64,000 bases of DNA, from contig NZ_CP036281.1 in NCBI RefSeq assembly GCF_007750395.1, positions 2,937,001 to 3,001,000 of the forward strand, in the 5' to 3' direction. Position numbers and translations under genes: made by a program. The number at the start of each line of letters is the position of its first letter. The first letter of the stretch is position 1. The notes beneath the pieces were generated by a model. That model did not search any database, was not told the origin of the DNA, and was given only the letters and a program-made list of their open reading frames with translations. This document shows, one piece after another, positions 36,323 to 45,992 of this stretch. This DNA comes from Polystyrenella longa. Lineage in GTDB: Bacteria > Planctomycetota > Planctomycetia > Planctomycetales > Planctomycetaceae.

Positions 36323-36821
36323 ACTCTGGTCTCCAGAGAAACGCCTGTAAAGTGGCAGAGTTTACATCGAATCAAGTCGATGCGTTGACTCAAGTGTATG
36401 ACCAATTTGAACTTAGTGTCAAGAGGATTCTTAACAGTCCGCCCGAAAGATGCTGCCAGTTACCCACCATTGGGGTCGTTGACAATCCTGTTTGTTTCTG
36501 GTTTTTCTCCTGTTCGTACCTGTTGTTTTGATAAGGGAGTCATAGGGACAAGGTCAGTTTGCAGTAACAGACAGCAGGAAGTCATAACCTAAATAACTGT
36601 AATGACTTAACTCACGTTTCTGCGTCTTGAAAAGTCCCTGTTCGAGAGCGATTGATGCTCCATTATCTCTCTTCGACAGTTCTGTACAGCAGTCTGTAGT
36701 CAAAACCGGAAAAATCGTTAAAAACGTCAGACTTTGCCATTTGTTCTTTTTTCTGCGATTTGAACAGCAATTTGTCGAACAGGTCGGTTCGACCTAAATC
36801 CAGTGAGTCAAACTGGTTGTT
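36323..36821. other. 499-bp gap between two minus-strand genes
   Basis: It includes the HU promoter region. An AGGTCG/CGACCT dyad at 36781-36795 lies 27 bp after the PQQ gene stop but lacks a T-run, so terminator status is doubtful. No small gene was recognised. Confidence 0.35.
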
Positions 36822-38129
36822 TTATTTCAATGGTAGCTGATAGCAGATGATCTGTGTGTCACTTCGGACAATGATATTGTCCTCCGCATACGCAGGGTGT
36901 GCCCAGGTCTTCCCAATCAAGGGAACGCGGGATTCTTCATGAATGCCCTCCGGAGTTAACTGGGCCGTGAGGAATTCTCCTTCGGCATTCAGGATCATGG
37001 CTCGGTTGGAATCGTTCAGCCACACCAACGTCGCCTGGGGGTTGCGACCACGCGGCGTCGTCTCGTTTTTGTCATCCCAGAGCTTCTCCCCCGTTTTGAG
37101 TTCGAAACAGGTAATGCCGTATTGTTTATCGAGCAAGTAGACATAGTCTCCCTTATAAAGTGGCTGTGACATCAAGCCGCGAAGGTTCCATCGGTCTTCC
37201 CAAAGCAGTTCGGCGTCCGTCGCTGATTCACCCAACTCGATTGCCTTGGAGCCATCCCAGTAACCGCAGACAAGGACGATATTCTGATGCACAATCGGAG
37301 TCGCGATAGAAACCTTGTAGGTGATTTCGTAAGGATACTCCCACAGCGGTTCCCCAGTTGCAGCGTTTAAACCACGAATGTGAGACGGCGTCCAGAAAAC
37401 CAGCAGATCGATTCCGGCGTGCGGGTGAATGACGGGAGTGCAATATCCCGCTTCATCTGAGAGAGAACTCCAGACGACTTTTCCAGAATGTCGGTTAAGT
37501 GCCACAATGGCACCGGACTGGGCGGCAATCGTCTCCGCCTCTGCTTGATCAGCTCCTGGTTGAATGATCAACAGATCGCCTTTGATAACTGGCGAAGCAG
37601 CATAACCCCATGTGGGTAGTCGACCCGCGAGGTCTTCCTGAAGATGAATGGACCAGACTTCCTCTCCGTTCTCCGTTCGCAGACATTTCAGATCGCCCAG
37701 AGCACCACAGAGATAAAGGTAACCATCCACAATTGTCGGTGCGGCACGCGGGCCGTTACCGTAATCCAGCTTGTCGTAGGCGACAGGGTATTGATGAACC
37801 CACTGTCTTTTGCCAGTTTTCAGGTCGAAGCATTGAAGTCGCTCGACTTCCTCTCCGCTGAACTCACTCCCCTGCTCTCCCTCTTTGAGGTGGTCATGCA
37901 AATAGACTTGTTGGTCAGCGACCGTCACCCCTGCGTAGCCACCGCCGCATTCATGTTCCCATTGCTTTGGCATGTCGGATTCACTGAATTCCGTTTTCAG
38001 CTCCGGACCTTGCCAAGTCCCGTTTGCCCTGAGGCCACGCCAATGGGGCCACTCTTCTGCCCAAACCACAGTGGAGAAGCATAGGATGATCGCGAGGCTG
38101 AGAAACTGGGAGATAAGTGAACGCGACAT
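36822..38129 (-). CDS. Secreted PQQ-type (outer-membrane BamB-like) beta-propeller protein
   Basis: 435 residues with a signal peptide ending at VWAEE. The mature start EEWPHWRGLRANGTWQG is the common opening of planctomycete PQQ-like propellers. Repeated AxDxxTGkxxW blades follow: LKTGKRQWVHQYP, LRTENGEEVWSIH, LNRHSGKVVWSSL, LNAATGEPLWEYP and ELKTGEKLWDD. Such proteins are exported and bind proteins or cofactors; without visible PQQ-binding residues, enzymatic activity cannot be claimed. It follows the asparagine synthase gene by 87 bp. Confidence 0.85.
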   Translation of the reverse strand: MSRSLISQFLSLAIILCFSTVVWAEEWPHWRGLRANGTWQGPELKTEFSESDMPKQWEHECGGGYAGVTVADQQVYLHDHLKEGEQGSEFSGEEVERLQCFDLKTGKRQWVHQYPVAYDKLDYGNGPRAAPTIVDGYLYLCGALGDLKCLRTENGEEVWSIHLQEDLAGRLPTWGYAASPVIKGDLLIIQPGADQAEAETIAAQSGAIVALNRHSGKVVWSSLSDEAGYCTPVIHPHAGIDLLVFWTPSHIRGLNAATGEPLWEYPYEITYKVSIATPIVHQNIVLVCGYWDGSKAIELGESATDAELLWEDRWNLRGLMSQPLYKGDYVYLLDKQYGITCFELKTGEKLWDDKNETTPRGRNPQATLVWLNDSNRAMILNAEGEFLTAQLTPEGIHEESRVPLIGKTWAHPAYAEDNIIVRSDTQIICYQLPLK

Positions 38130-38216
38130 GATACTGAAACCATTTCAAAGGAGTTGCAAATTCTTAGGCGAAGTAGACAGAGCTCTAGTAGTGACAATTA
38201 TTTAGTGAAATCAATT

Positions 38217-40163
38217 TCATAGTGTAATCGGTTGAGGCAGGGTTTGGGGAGTATCTATCCAAGTTCGCTGCCACAGTTCCAGCATGAGCAGTGACCAGAT
38301 ACGTGCAGCATGATCGTGTGTATTAGCTTGATGTTCACGCAGCATTCGTTCGACTCCCTCTTTCCCAAACATACCCCGGTTCTCCATTCGATCACTTAAT
38401 AGAATGTCTTCTGCGAGCGTTCGCAACTCATTGCGGAACCAATGGTCCAAGGGTACGCCGAATCCCATTTTGGGTCGTTCGCAGATCTCATTAGGGATAA
38501 GATCGCAAAAGGTTTCTTTCAGGAACTTCTTTCCCGACTTACGATTAAGTTTCCATTCTCGCGGCAGTTGGGCGGCAAGTTCCACGACCCGGTGATCAAG
38601 AAAAGGGCTGCGGCACTCGAGTCCGTGTGCCATGCTGGCGAGATCGACTTTGGTAAGAATATCGCCAGGCAGATAAGTTTGCAGATCGCTCGCCATGATT
38701 TGTGAAACAAGATCCCGGTCGGAAGCGTCTTGCATATTGTCGGTCAAAAAATCACTGGGATCCTCCGAGGGAAGTTGATGCTGGAATTCGGTTGAATATA
38801 AGCCGGCTAATTGCTCGTCTCGAAAAATCGATATCCAGCGAAAATACTGATCTACCGGAGACGAGTTCATCTCCGACAGGAAGCGTTTCAATCGGCGGGC
38901 GGTTGACCGATATTGAATGGAACCGGGCATCCGTTGCCATAGTTTTGCAGACAATATTTTCTTAAGAGGAGAAGGGAATCGGTCCGCCCATGTTGCCAGG
39001 AGCATGGCGCGATAGCGGTCGTATCCTCCAAAAACTTCATCCCCACCATCGCCTGTTAAGGCAACGGTTACGGAACCTCGAGTCTCTTCAGACAAGTACC
39101 AGGTTGGGATGGCGGAGCTGTCGCCAAATGGTTGGTCATAATGCCAGGCTAATTGAGGAAGTAAAGCTTCAATTTGAGGAGTGACGGTTCGTTGATGATG
39201 TTCTGTTCCCAAGGATTTCGCGGCCAATTGCGCAAAGGAGGATTCATCGAACTCCGGTGTTCCAAATCCGATCGAAAAGGTTTTTATCGGCTGATCAAGT
39301 TCCTGAGCCATCAGTCCGGTGATCAAAGTCGAGTCCAGACCGCCCGACAGAAAAGAACCCAGCGGCACGTCGCTCCGCAGTCGAATCTTCACGGCGTCCG
39401 TCAATCGTTCACGAAGCTCTTCCTGAGTTTGTCGTTTAAATTCTGGAGTTGCAGTAACTTGTTGCCGGTAGGGGGCCGACCAGTACCGTTGGACCTGAAC
39501 CTCTGAGTCATCAATTAAAGCGTAATGCGCTGGAGGAAGCTGGTGCACGTCTTGATAGATACACGTTGTATGCGGAACGTACTGATAGCGTAGATAAAGG
39601 TCGATAGCGTGAGGATTGAGCTCGCGCGGTCCATTATGAAACGGGAGCAGCCCTTTCAGTTCACTGGCAAAGAGCAGACGGTCGGAAAGATTCGCGTAGA
39701 AAAGTGGCTTTTGTCCCAACCGGTCGCGTGCCAGGAAAATCGAGCTGCGGGACTGGTCCCAGATGGCTACGGAAAACATACCAATCAGCTGCTGTAGACA
39801 GTCGGGCCCATGCTCCTCGTAAAGATGTAGAATGACTTCTGAGTCGCTGGCTGTTCGGAATTGATGACCGCGTGAGAGGAGGTCCTGTCGAAGCGACTGA
39901 TAGTTGTAGATCTCGCCGTTGCAGACGAGCTGTAGATTTCCGGCTTCATTGGTGATGGGCTGCTGACCTGTTTCGAGATCGATGATCGACAGGCGGCGAT
40001 GCCCCAGCCAACAGTGGCTGCCGTCTGGGCTGGCAGGTTCACCGAAAAAGAAGCCACTGGAATCGGGGCCACGATGTGCTAATTGCTGTGTCGTCTGTTC
40101 GAAGAGAGAGCGGTCAATCGGTGCCCGTCCTGCTTTCCAGACTGCACCGACAAAACCACACAT
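38217..40163 (-). CDS. asnB: Asparagine synthase (glutamine-hydrolysing)
   Basis: 648 residues. Cys2 (MCGFVGAVWKAG) is the glutaminase nucleophile; LAHRGPDSSG and WLGHRRLSIIDLETGQQP complete the class II amidotransferase half. The synthase half has the ATP-binding loop SGGLDSTLITG and ALTGDGGDEVFGGYDRY. It amidates aspartate, or a related carboxylate, using glutamine and ATP. The length and the nearby glycosyltransferase gene suggest the exopolysaccharide-associated AsnB group, whose real acceptor is often unknown. It starts 50 bp after the glycosyltransferase stop, so the two are probably one transcript. Confidence 0.9.
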   Translation of the reverse strand: MCGFVGAVWKAGRAPIDRSLFEQTTQQLAHRGPDSSGFFFGEPASPDGSHCWLGHRRLSIIDLETGQQPITNEAGNLQLVCNGEIYNYQSLRQDLLSRGHQFRTASDSEVILHLYEEHGPDCLQQLIGMFSVAIWDQSRSSIFLARDRLGQKPLFYANLSDRLLFASELKGLLPFHNGPRELNPHAIDLYLRYQYVPHTTCIYQDVHQLPPAHYALIDDSEVQVQRYWSAPYRQQVTATPEFKRQTQEELRERLTDAVKIRLRSDVPLGSFLSGGLDSTLITGLMAQELDQPIKTFSIGFGTPEFDESSFAQLAAKSLGTEHHQRTVTPQIEALLPQLAWHYDQPFGDSSAIPTWYLSEETRGSVTVALTGDGGDEVFGGYDRYRAMLLATWADRFPSPLKKILSAKLWQRMPGSIQYRSTARRLKRFLSEMNSSPVDQYFRWISIFRDEQLAGLYSTEFQHQLPSEDPSDFLTDNMQDASDRDLVSQIMASDLQTYLPGDILTKVDLASMAHGLECRSPFLDHRVVELAAQLPREWKLNRKSGKKFLKETFCDLIPNEICERPKMGFGVPLDHWFRNELRTLAEDILLSDRMENRGMFGKEGVERMLREHQANTHDHAARIWSLLMLELWQRTWIDTPQTLPQPITL

Positions 40164-40213
40164 GGGGCGAACTCAAATCGTAGGCAAGAGTGAATAATTG
40201 ACAACGCAAGGAC

Positions 40214-41335
40214 CTATCGCGTCAGTTCTTCATATAGCCTAACGTGACGATCGATCATTGGGGAGAGGCCGAAGTGCGATTTCATTTTTTCTTGCCCCGC
40301 TGCCCCCATAGAGGCGGCCAACTCCGGTGTAGTCAGAATTTCTTGCGTAAATTGAACATAAGCGGGAGAATCGCCCAGTGGCGCGAGGTAGCCGGTGACT
40401 CCATCGTCAACCAATTCCGCGTTGGCGGGGATATTGCTGGCGACCACGGGTAAACCGGCAGCCATTGCTTCCATGATACTGTTGGACATTCCTTCGTATT
40501 CACTCGCCAGCCAAAAGCAATCCGCATGTTGCAGATACCGACTGGGATCTTTTTGATGGCCCAGAAACCGAATGAGGTGATCGCATCCAAAGTGAGCGGC
40601 TAGTTCTTCCAGTTTAATCCTTTCTGCCCCGTCACCGATGATTAAGAGTCCGCAGTTCGTGTTGAGCTGCCTGAGCATTTGGAACGCCCAGACAACGTCC
40701 TGCACCCGTTTTTGTTTGGCAAGACGACCGACGTAACAAATCAGTTTTGTGCCCGAAGGATAGTCGAGTTCCTTCAGTAATTGTTCACGGTCTGAGACCG
40801 ATTCAGATGGATCGGAATCAATGGGGATCTCGATGCCATTGGGAATGACTGTCACTTGTTTGTCTTGATAACCTTGCTCCCGATAGAATCGAGCGACCGC
40901 TTCTGAGTTCGCCAGCAGGCGGTCGGTTCGCGAAATCAGTTGGCGATCAATCCAATGGCGATCCGATCCCTTCCAGAGATCGACGCACCGCTCCGAGACT
41001 ACAACCACAGGGCGATTGGCGGTGGTTTTTTTCGAGACAGCCAGACGTGCATAAAAGTTGGCAGTGAACATCCAACTATGAATGATATCGGGTTGGAACT
41101 TACGAATAAGCTGTTTCAGTCGCCAACAAGTGAAGGGATCGAGCTTCCAGTGCTTATGTAAACAGGTGACTTCAATTCCGGCGGCTCGCAGGTTGTCTAA
41201 ATAAGGACCGTTGCGAGTGAGCGTGGCAACATGGATGTCGAACTGCTCGCGCGGCAACGCCGAGGCCAGCAGAGTGAGTTGCTTTTCCGCACCGGAACGG
41301 TCCAATGTGGGAATAGTGTATAAGATGCGAGTCAC
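40214..41335 (-). CDS. Glycosyltransferase family 4 protein
   Basis: The likely start is GTG 41335 (VTRILYTIPTLDRSGAEKQ); an in-frame TTG at 41440 would add 35 unconserved residues. About 373 residues have the two-domain GT-B fold: PTLDRSGAEKQLTLLASALP at the N-terminus (donor or acceptor cleft), then LICYVGRLAKQKRVQDVVWA and the GT4 signature SEYEGMSNSIMEAMAAGLPV with the EX7E glutamates. It transfers a sugar from a nucleotide or lipid donor, probably in surface polysaccharide synthesis. It precedes the asnB-like gene. Confidence 0.88.
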   Translation of the reverse strand: MTRILYTIPTLDRSGAEKQLTLLASALPREQFDIHVATLTRNGPYLDNLRAAGIEVTCLHKHWKLDPFTCWRLKQLIRKFQPDIIHSWMFTANFYARLAVSKKTTANRPVVVVSERCVDLWKGSDRHWIDRQLISRTDRLLANSEAVARFYREQGYQDKQVTVIPNGIEIPIDSDPSESVSDREQLLKELDYPSGTKLICYVGRLAKQKRVQDVVWAFQMLRQLNTNCGLLIIGDGAERIKLEELAAHFGCDHLIRFLGHQKDPSRYLQHADCFWLASEYEGMSNSIMEAMAAGLPVVASNIPANAELVDDGVTGYLAPLGDSPAYVQFTQEILTTPELAASMGAAGQEKMKSHFGLSPMIDRHVRLYEELTR

Positions 41336-41542
41336 GAGCGAACTTTGCAGGTCTGGAAGATGTGGAAAGAGGGATTTCTGTTTTTTCAATTTTGTAGGCG
41401 ATTTGGAATGGTTCGTAAACGGTATGTTACAGAAAATCAATGGAACTGTCCTGTAACTTGGGGGGCCTGAGGAACAGAACTTCCTTGGGAACCAGAAAAT
41501 TAAGTCTCGAAGTCAGCAATAGAAGTATTCAGATAAGGATTT

Positions 41543-42097
41543 ATGAGGATTCGCATGTTGATGCAATTTGGCGAAAGCCTTGTTGAATTAATTCAGGGGG
41601 ATATTACGCAGGTGGACACGGATGCCATCGTCAATGCGGCGAATTCTCAACTGGCAGGAGGAGGAGGCGTCGATGGTGCCATTCATCGAGCCGCTGGTCC
41701 CAATCTGATGCAGGAGACAAAACGACTCTACCCGGAAGGCTGCCCGACCGGCTCGGCGGTCGCAACCCGTGCTGGCAATATGCAGATGAAATACATCTTT
41801 CACGCTGTCGGTCCCATCTGGCGAGGGGGAGGACAGGACGAGGAAGGGCAACTTCGTTCGGCCTGTATCCGCTGTCTTGAGCTGGCGTTGGAACACAATT
41901 GTGATTCAATTGCTTTTCCTGCGATCAGCACAGGTGTCTATCGCTTCCCCATCGACCTGGCCGCTCAGATCCTTTTAAGAACGATTCATCAATTTGTTAT
42001 CGAAAATCAGTCGCCCAGAAGGGTGGTCGTCGTTTTATTTGATGAAGGGAGCTTTGGCGCGTTTTCACAGGTATTGGAATCATTCGCTGATTCATGA
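41543..42097 (+). CDS. Macro domain protein (ADP-ribose O-acetyl deacetylase type)
   Basis: 184 residues, a single macro domain. LVELIQGDITQVDTDAIVNA and NAANSQLAGGGGVDGAIH form the ADP-ribose site, with AGNMQMKYIFHAVGPIW and SIAFPAISTGVYRFP as further conserved blocks. The GGGGVDGAIH form matches the YmdB/MacroD-type hydrolases that remove ADP-ribose or acetyl groups. Starts at 41543 and 41555 are both possible; the second has GAGG six bases ahead. It is divergent from the glycosyltransferase gene. Confidence 0.93.
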   Translation: MRIRMLMQFGESLVELIQGDITQVDTDAIVNAANSQLAGGGGVDGAIHRAAGPNLMQETKRLYPEGCPTGSAVATRAGNMQMKYIFHAVGPIWRGGGQDEEGQLRSACIRCLELALEHNCDSIAFPAISTGVYRFPIDLAAQILLRTIHQFVIENQSPRRVVVVLFDEGSFGAFSQVLESFADS

Positions 42098-42199
42098 CAT
42101 CTCACGCAGGTAAATAGCCATTCAAAAAAATTGCGTCACCTAGCTTAATATCCCTTACTCCCCACGAATTGAATTCAAAATCACAGGATTTGCAAACTC

Positions 42200-43195
42200 A
42201 TGAATAGCAGACGTCCCCAAACATCAAAAATAATACTGACCGTGGTTTTCGCCTTTTATTTTCTCTTGGGAGTTTCGCTTGTTACTGCCGACGAACCTGT
42301 AAATACAGATGCCGGAGTTGGGGAACAAAATACGGCGAGTCTGATTCCATTGAACAAGGAAAAAACGGTGTTAATCGATCGGGCAGGCAATCGATTATTG
42401 GTCAAAGGGAAAATCGTACTGCAGCGGGGATTGCTGGAAATGTTCTGCTGTTTGGATGGAAGTAAAGAGCATGAATCAATCGTCTCAACGTCGGCCAAAG
42501 CCTATGTCGTTCACGGTGGACTGCTGGCATTGGGAGCCGAGGCTGGGAGCCCGGTGAAGTATTACCCCGAGTACACTGCTCCCAAAGGGCAGAAAATGGA
42601 AGTCAATGTGATCTGGACTGACAAGGAAGGAAAGGAACAGAAAGCGGACGCCCAGTCCTGGATTCGCTATGTCGTCGAACGCTACTACTATGTTGTGGTC
42701 GACCCGTTCCCCTCAGACCTGACACTGCCCGAGAACGGCGAAGGAGATCTTCGGTATGACGATTTCAATAAGGAACTGTACTGGTTCGGACACATGACAA
42801 AAGATCAGCGTGCCGAGATGAAAAGACTCTCTAAAAATGAAGAGTATCAGAAAGCAATCGATGTCTTTTATGAGCGAAGTCAGCCTCGCGAGATGGACTC
42901 TCAATTCATCTTCACCGGTAGTCGCTTTGTGAAAGATGAAGAGACCGACGAGCAGTTTTACCTGGCGGAAGATGGATGTCTTATTTGTGTCGCCAATATG
43001 CCAACCGCGATGATTGATGTCAGTATCGAGAGCAGTTCGCAGGGAACAGACAGCTTGCTGTTTGAACCGTTTACGGAAAGAATTCCCCCTATCGGCACTG
43101 AGGTGATGGTGGAAATTGTTCCCGTTAAAGAGAAGGATTCTCAAAAGGATGCAGGTGTCCTGAAAGGCATTGAAGAACTTCCAAAAGTGAAATAA
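42200..43195 (+). CDS. Secreted YdjY-type domain protein
   Basis: 331 residues with a signal peptide (about 1-31, ending TADEP). The next 150 residues resemble the YdjY domain that recurs in planctomycete secreted proteins: VLIDRAGNRLLVKGKIVLQRG, LEMFCCLDGSKEHESIVST, KAYVVHGGLLALGAEAGSPV, and VNVIWTDKEGKEQKADAQSW. The rest reads PREMDSQFIFTGSRFVKDE and AEDGCLICVANMPTAMIDV with a C-terminal LEFEPF-like segment. No enzymatic motif is known. It is monocistronic with a terminator 147 bp downstream. Confidence 0.82.
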   Translation: MNSRRPQTSKIILTVVFAFYFLLGVSLVTADEPVNTDAGVGEQNTASLIPLNKEKTVLIDRAGNRLLVKGKIVLQRGLLEMFCCLDGSKEHESIVSTSAKAYVVHGGLLALGAEAGSPVKYYPEYTAPKGQKMEVNVIWTDKEGKEQKADAQSWIRYVVERYYYVVVDPFPSDLTLPENGEGDLRYDDFNKELYWFGHMTKDQRAEMKRLSKNEEYQKAIDVFYERSQPREMDSQFIFTGSRFVKDEETDEQFYLAEDGCLICVANMPTAMIDVSIESSSQGTDSLLFEPFTERIPPIGTEVMVEIVPVKEKDSQKDAGVLKGIEELPKVK

Positions 43196-43341
43196 CTCTC
43201 GCTTAGCGCGCCGATAGTCAACTGGCGATTGGAATTCACACTATCTCTATACATGTGGCAGAACAGGTAATTTTAAAAGAATATACTGACCAGGGTGCCC
43301 TTCCCTGCTCTTCTACTGATAAGGGGAAGCTCGTCGTATTT

Positions 43342-43374
43342 GCTGCGTCTCGAACAGGGACGCAGCTTTTTTTT
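43342..43374 (+). terminator. Strong rho-independent terminator
   Basis: GCTGCGTC (43342-43349) pairs perfectly with GACGCAGC (43359-43366) around a nine-base loop, followed by eight T. It lies 147 bp after the YdjY-type gene, in a 422-bp gap (43196-43617) that otherwise shows no gene. Confidence 0.9.
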
Positions 43375-43617
43375 ATGAATCGCTGGGTTGAAAGACGACA
43401 TTTCAGGAACCAGTTCGTTGTCATTTGGGATAGCCGCTTCTCAGCTAAAACCATTTGATAATACAAGGTGCGAAATACGATCAATGGAATGATCGCTGCC
43501 TCACTGAAGATATATGGGCCGAGAGAGCAGAAACGGAGTTCGGGTTATCCCGTCATTAGACGTCATCAAGTTGGATGGCTCCTCACGATCCTGTAGTTTT
43601 CAACCCGGGAGCGCTGT

Positions 43618-44703
43618 ATGTCGTGTTCAGATTGCCAGAAGAAAAAAGACTCGTTCACTCGCCACAATCTGCTGGCCGGAATATTTGCCGTTTCCGGTAT
43701 CGCCGTTCTGTATGTGAACTTTGATCCAGTTCCGCGCGGGCATGACCCAGCAGCGGCTCAATTGGAAGAGGTTGACCTGTCCGAATTCACTTCATTCACG
43801 AATGTGAGTTCTGGATTTATGAAGAAGGTTCAGGCGGAAGAGTTCGATGAGCCTCAGAATTCGTTAGGCAAGCAGCCTATTCAAACGGCCATGATTGCAG
43901 AGCCAGTGGCTTCCAGCTCTAACGACGTACTTCACTCCTCCGCTGAAGCTGGTTCCGCGCTCTCCCAGTTGAAAACTTGTCAGGGAGAAGATGCCGTCAA
44001 ACTGATTCAGTCGATCCTGGAAGAAGGGCTTGAAAATCTGAAACAGATTCCAGACTACACGACGACCTTTATCAAACAGGAACGAATTGCAGGATCCATG
44101 ACGGAACCGAATTTGATCAATCTCAAAATTCGTCATGAACCGTTCAGTGTCTATATGAAATGGCTAAATGGTGATAAAGGTCGGGAACTGCTGTATGTAG
44201 ATGGAGAAAACAATGGAGACATGGTGGTGCGGGTCGGAGGTGTTCGCGGGCGGTTCCTGCCAGCCCTTAACCTGAATCCACTCGGCGACCTCGCTCTGCA
44301 GGAGTCTCGTCACCCCATTACTCAAATCGGTCTCGCGAACCTGATTCGTAAAGCGCTTGAGTTTCGGGAACGTGATCTCAACAACCTCGATAATCTGAAC
44401 TGTTGGATTAACGATGGGGTCACTTTCGACAAACGGGACTGTTTCGAGTTTGTCGTCGAATATCAGGAAAAGCGTCCAATTCACGAGTATCGCAAGTCGG
44501 TGATCACCATTGAGAAAAGTCTGGGGATTCCTGTCGGGGTGAAGAACTTCGCTTGGGAAGAACAAGTCGATTCAGTAGATGCGAACAACCTCGACAAATC
44601 GACCTTAATTGAAAACTACGCTTACACCAACATTAATTACACTCGCCGTCTCGCTGCTGCGGAGTTCGATAAAAGCAATCAGAACTACCGCTTCATCAAG
44701 TAA
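43618..44703 (+). CDS. DUF1571 family exported protein
   Basis: 361 residues. The start has CGGGAG upstream. A short cytoplasmic start with CSDCQKKK is followed by one hydrophobic helix (about 19-36) and an acidic linker. The DUF1571 domain covers roughly residues 145-355: LENLKQIPDYTTTFIKQERI, LKIRHEPFSVYMKWLNGDKG, LLYVDGENNGDMVVRVGG and NYAYTNINYTRRLAAAEFD. The family is frequent in planctomycetes and unknown in function, and its fold resembles lipoprotein carriers (LolA/LolB). A strong terminator follows. Confidence 0.85.
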   Translation: MSCSDCQKKKDSFTRHNLLAGIFAVSGIAVLYVNFDPVPRGHDPAAAQLEEVDLSEFTSFTNVSSGFMKKVQAEEFDEPQNSLGKQPIQTAMIAEPVASSSNDVLHSSAEAGSALSQLKTCQGEDAVKLIQSILEEGLENLKQIPDYTTTFIKQERIAGSMTEPNLINLKIRHEPFSVYMKWLNGDKGRELLYVDGENNGDMVVRVGGVRGRFLPALNLNPLGDLALQESRHPITQIGLANLIRKALEFRERDLNNLDNLNCWINDGVTFDKRDCFEFVVEYQEKRPIHEYRKSVITIEKSLGIPVGVKNFAWEEQVDSVDANNLDKSTLIENYAYTNINYTRRLAAAEFDKSNQNYRFIK

Positions 44704-44736
44704 TCGTGGTTGAGAAACAGAATATCCGATATAAAA

Positions 44737-44773
44737 CAGGTCCGCTGACGACATCGTCAGCGGACCTGTTTTT
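44737..44773. terminator. Bidirectional terminator between DUF1571 and hemQ genes
   Basis: CAGGTCCGCTGACGA (44737-44751) and TCGTCAGCGGACCTG (44754-44768) are perfect 15-base arms. T5 follows on the plus strand and TTTTAT on the minus strand, so it can end both convergent genes. Confidence 0.92.
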
Positions 44774-44811
44774 GTATTGGTGGTTGGGTGAAATAATCGA
44801 CAGACTTCTAA

Positions 44812-45642
44812 TCAAATGCGAAGATGGGACAAGACATCTGCCGGTGACATGATGTACCCGATGTAGAATGGCCCGAACTCCGCATATTTCGCTGAGGCAG
44901 TATCAAAACGCATCGTGTAGACGATGTCTTTAATGTATTCGGGTGCGCGGCCCCAGAGCGTCACTCCCCATTCCCAGTCATCGTACCCGGTCGAAGCGGT
45001 GATCAACTGCGAGACCTTACCGGCGAATTTGATTCCGGACGTCGCATGTTCCGACATCATATCGGATCGGCTGCTGAACGGTTCCATAAACCAGTTTGCC
45101 TGAGGATGCCGGGCTTTATTCATAGGGTAGAAGCAAATGATCGGCCAGGCAGGGAAGTCGGGGTAAAGTCGTTGCTGGTTCATCATCGGTAACCGTTTTT
45201 CATAAGCGCCTACTTTTGCTCGAAAACTGGGATCTTCCGGCGAGGCACCATCGCGTTTCAATCGCTCGGCGTATTGTTCGAGTGTCGGCACATATTCTGA
45301 GACTTCGCTGATGGAGACGAAGGAATAAGTCGCCTCGAAAGCGGCTCCCAGTGCCGAGGATCGAATTGCCTGGGCGACAGCATCGATTTTGAGCGGGTCC
45401 GGATCCATCGCCATCAACCCCCAGTCTGCCCGATGCCCCGTCACGGCGAAGCACTGCAGTCGCGCGGGAGCGTCGTCTCGTTCCGAGTTGAGAATCTCGG
45501 CAACTTCTTGACGCCCCGTTTCCAATTCGGAACTGGTCAACGCTTTAAGGGCAGACTGATTGATGCGGTAGTACAAGTGGAGGCAGTGCCAACCATCACT
45601 CATCAAACGGGTGGGGTCTGGCAGCTCCTGTGCGGAAGGCAT
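44812..45642 (-). CDS. hemQ: Coproheme decarboxylase HemQ (chlorite dismutase family)
   Basis: 276 residues from ATG 45642; an ATG at 45741 would add 33. The family is identified by GWHCLHLYYRI at the N-terminus, FYPMNKARHPQANWF with the catalytic tyrosine and lysine of the YPMxK motif, the proximal histidine in MMSEHATSGIKFAGKVSQLI, and STGYDDWEWGVTLWGR. The pattern is HemQ-like rather than chlorite-dismutating, since the arginine of true Cld is absent. It makes heme b from coproheme with hydrogen peroxide, ending the coproporphyrin-dependent pathway. It lies head to head with the stress-protein gene. Confidence 0.9.
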   Translation of the reverse strand: MPSAQELPDPTRLMSDGWHCLHLYYRINQSALKALTSSELETGRQEVAEILNSERDDAPARLQCFAVTGHRADWGLMAMDPDPLKIDAVAQAIRSSALGAAFEATYSFVSISEVSEYVPTLEQYAERLKRDGASPEDPSFRAKVGAYEKRLPMMNQQRLYPDFPAWPIICFYPMNKARHPQANWFMEPFSSRSDMMSEHATSGIKFAGKVSQLITASTGYDDWEWGVTLWGRAPEYIKDIVYTMRFDTASAKYAEFGPFYIGYIMSPADVLSHLRI

Positions 45643-45992
45643 CGTTGGGCGATTCACGGGTGGGGTCCTTCTGGTTGTGGCAAAATCGTATGAGGGCTCG
45701 ATTGTTAAATCCGGGCGGGAAACCTGTCTGACGGAAGGCATCTTCAATCAGGCCAGTTTCGTCCTTCTCTACTATATAAGACGAGCGTCAGGAACTCCAG
45801 AATCGGAGTCTGGTGAATTGGGCATTCGACTTTGTAAGCGTGAGGGAAGTTGCTATAACTGAGTACAGGTTGCCGAATTAAAACAAACCTCACATCCTAC
45901 AGACACTCCCCTCCCTCATTTCGGTCCGGGGCGATTAAGGTGTCCTGTTCACGATTGGCGCTGTTGCCCCACGGAGGAGACGAACAAGCATC

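Noticed and set aside
36781-36795. AGGTCG/CGACCT dyad after the PQQ gene as a terminator
   Set aside because: No T-run follows on the minus strand, so it is only a weak candidate.
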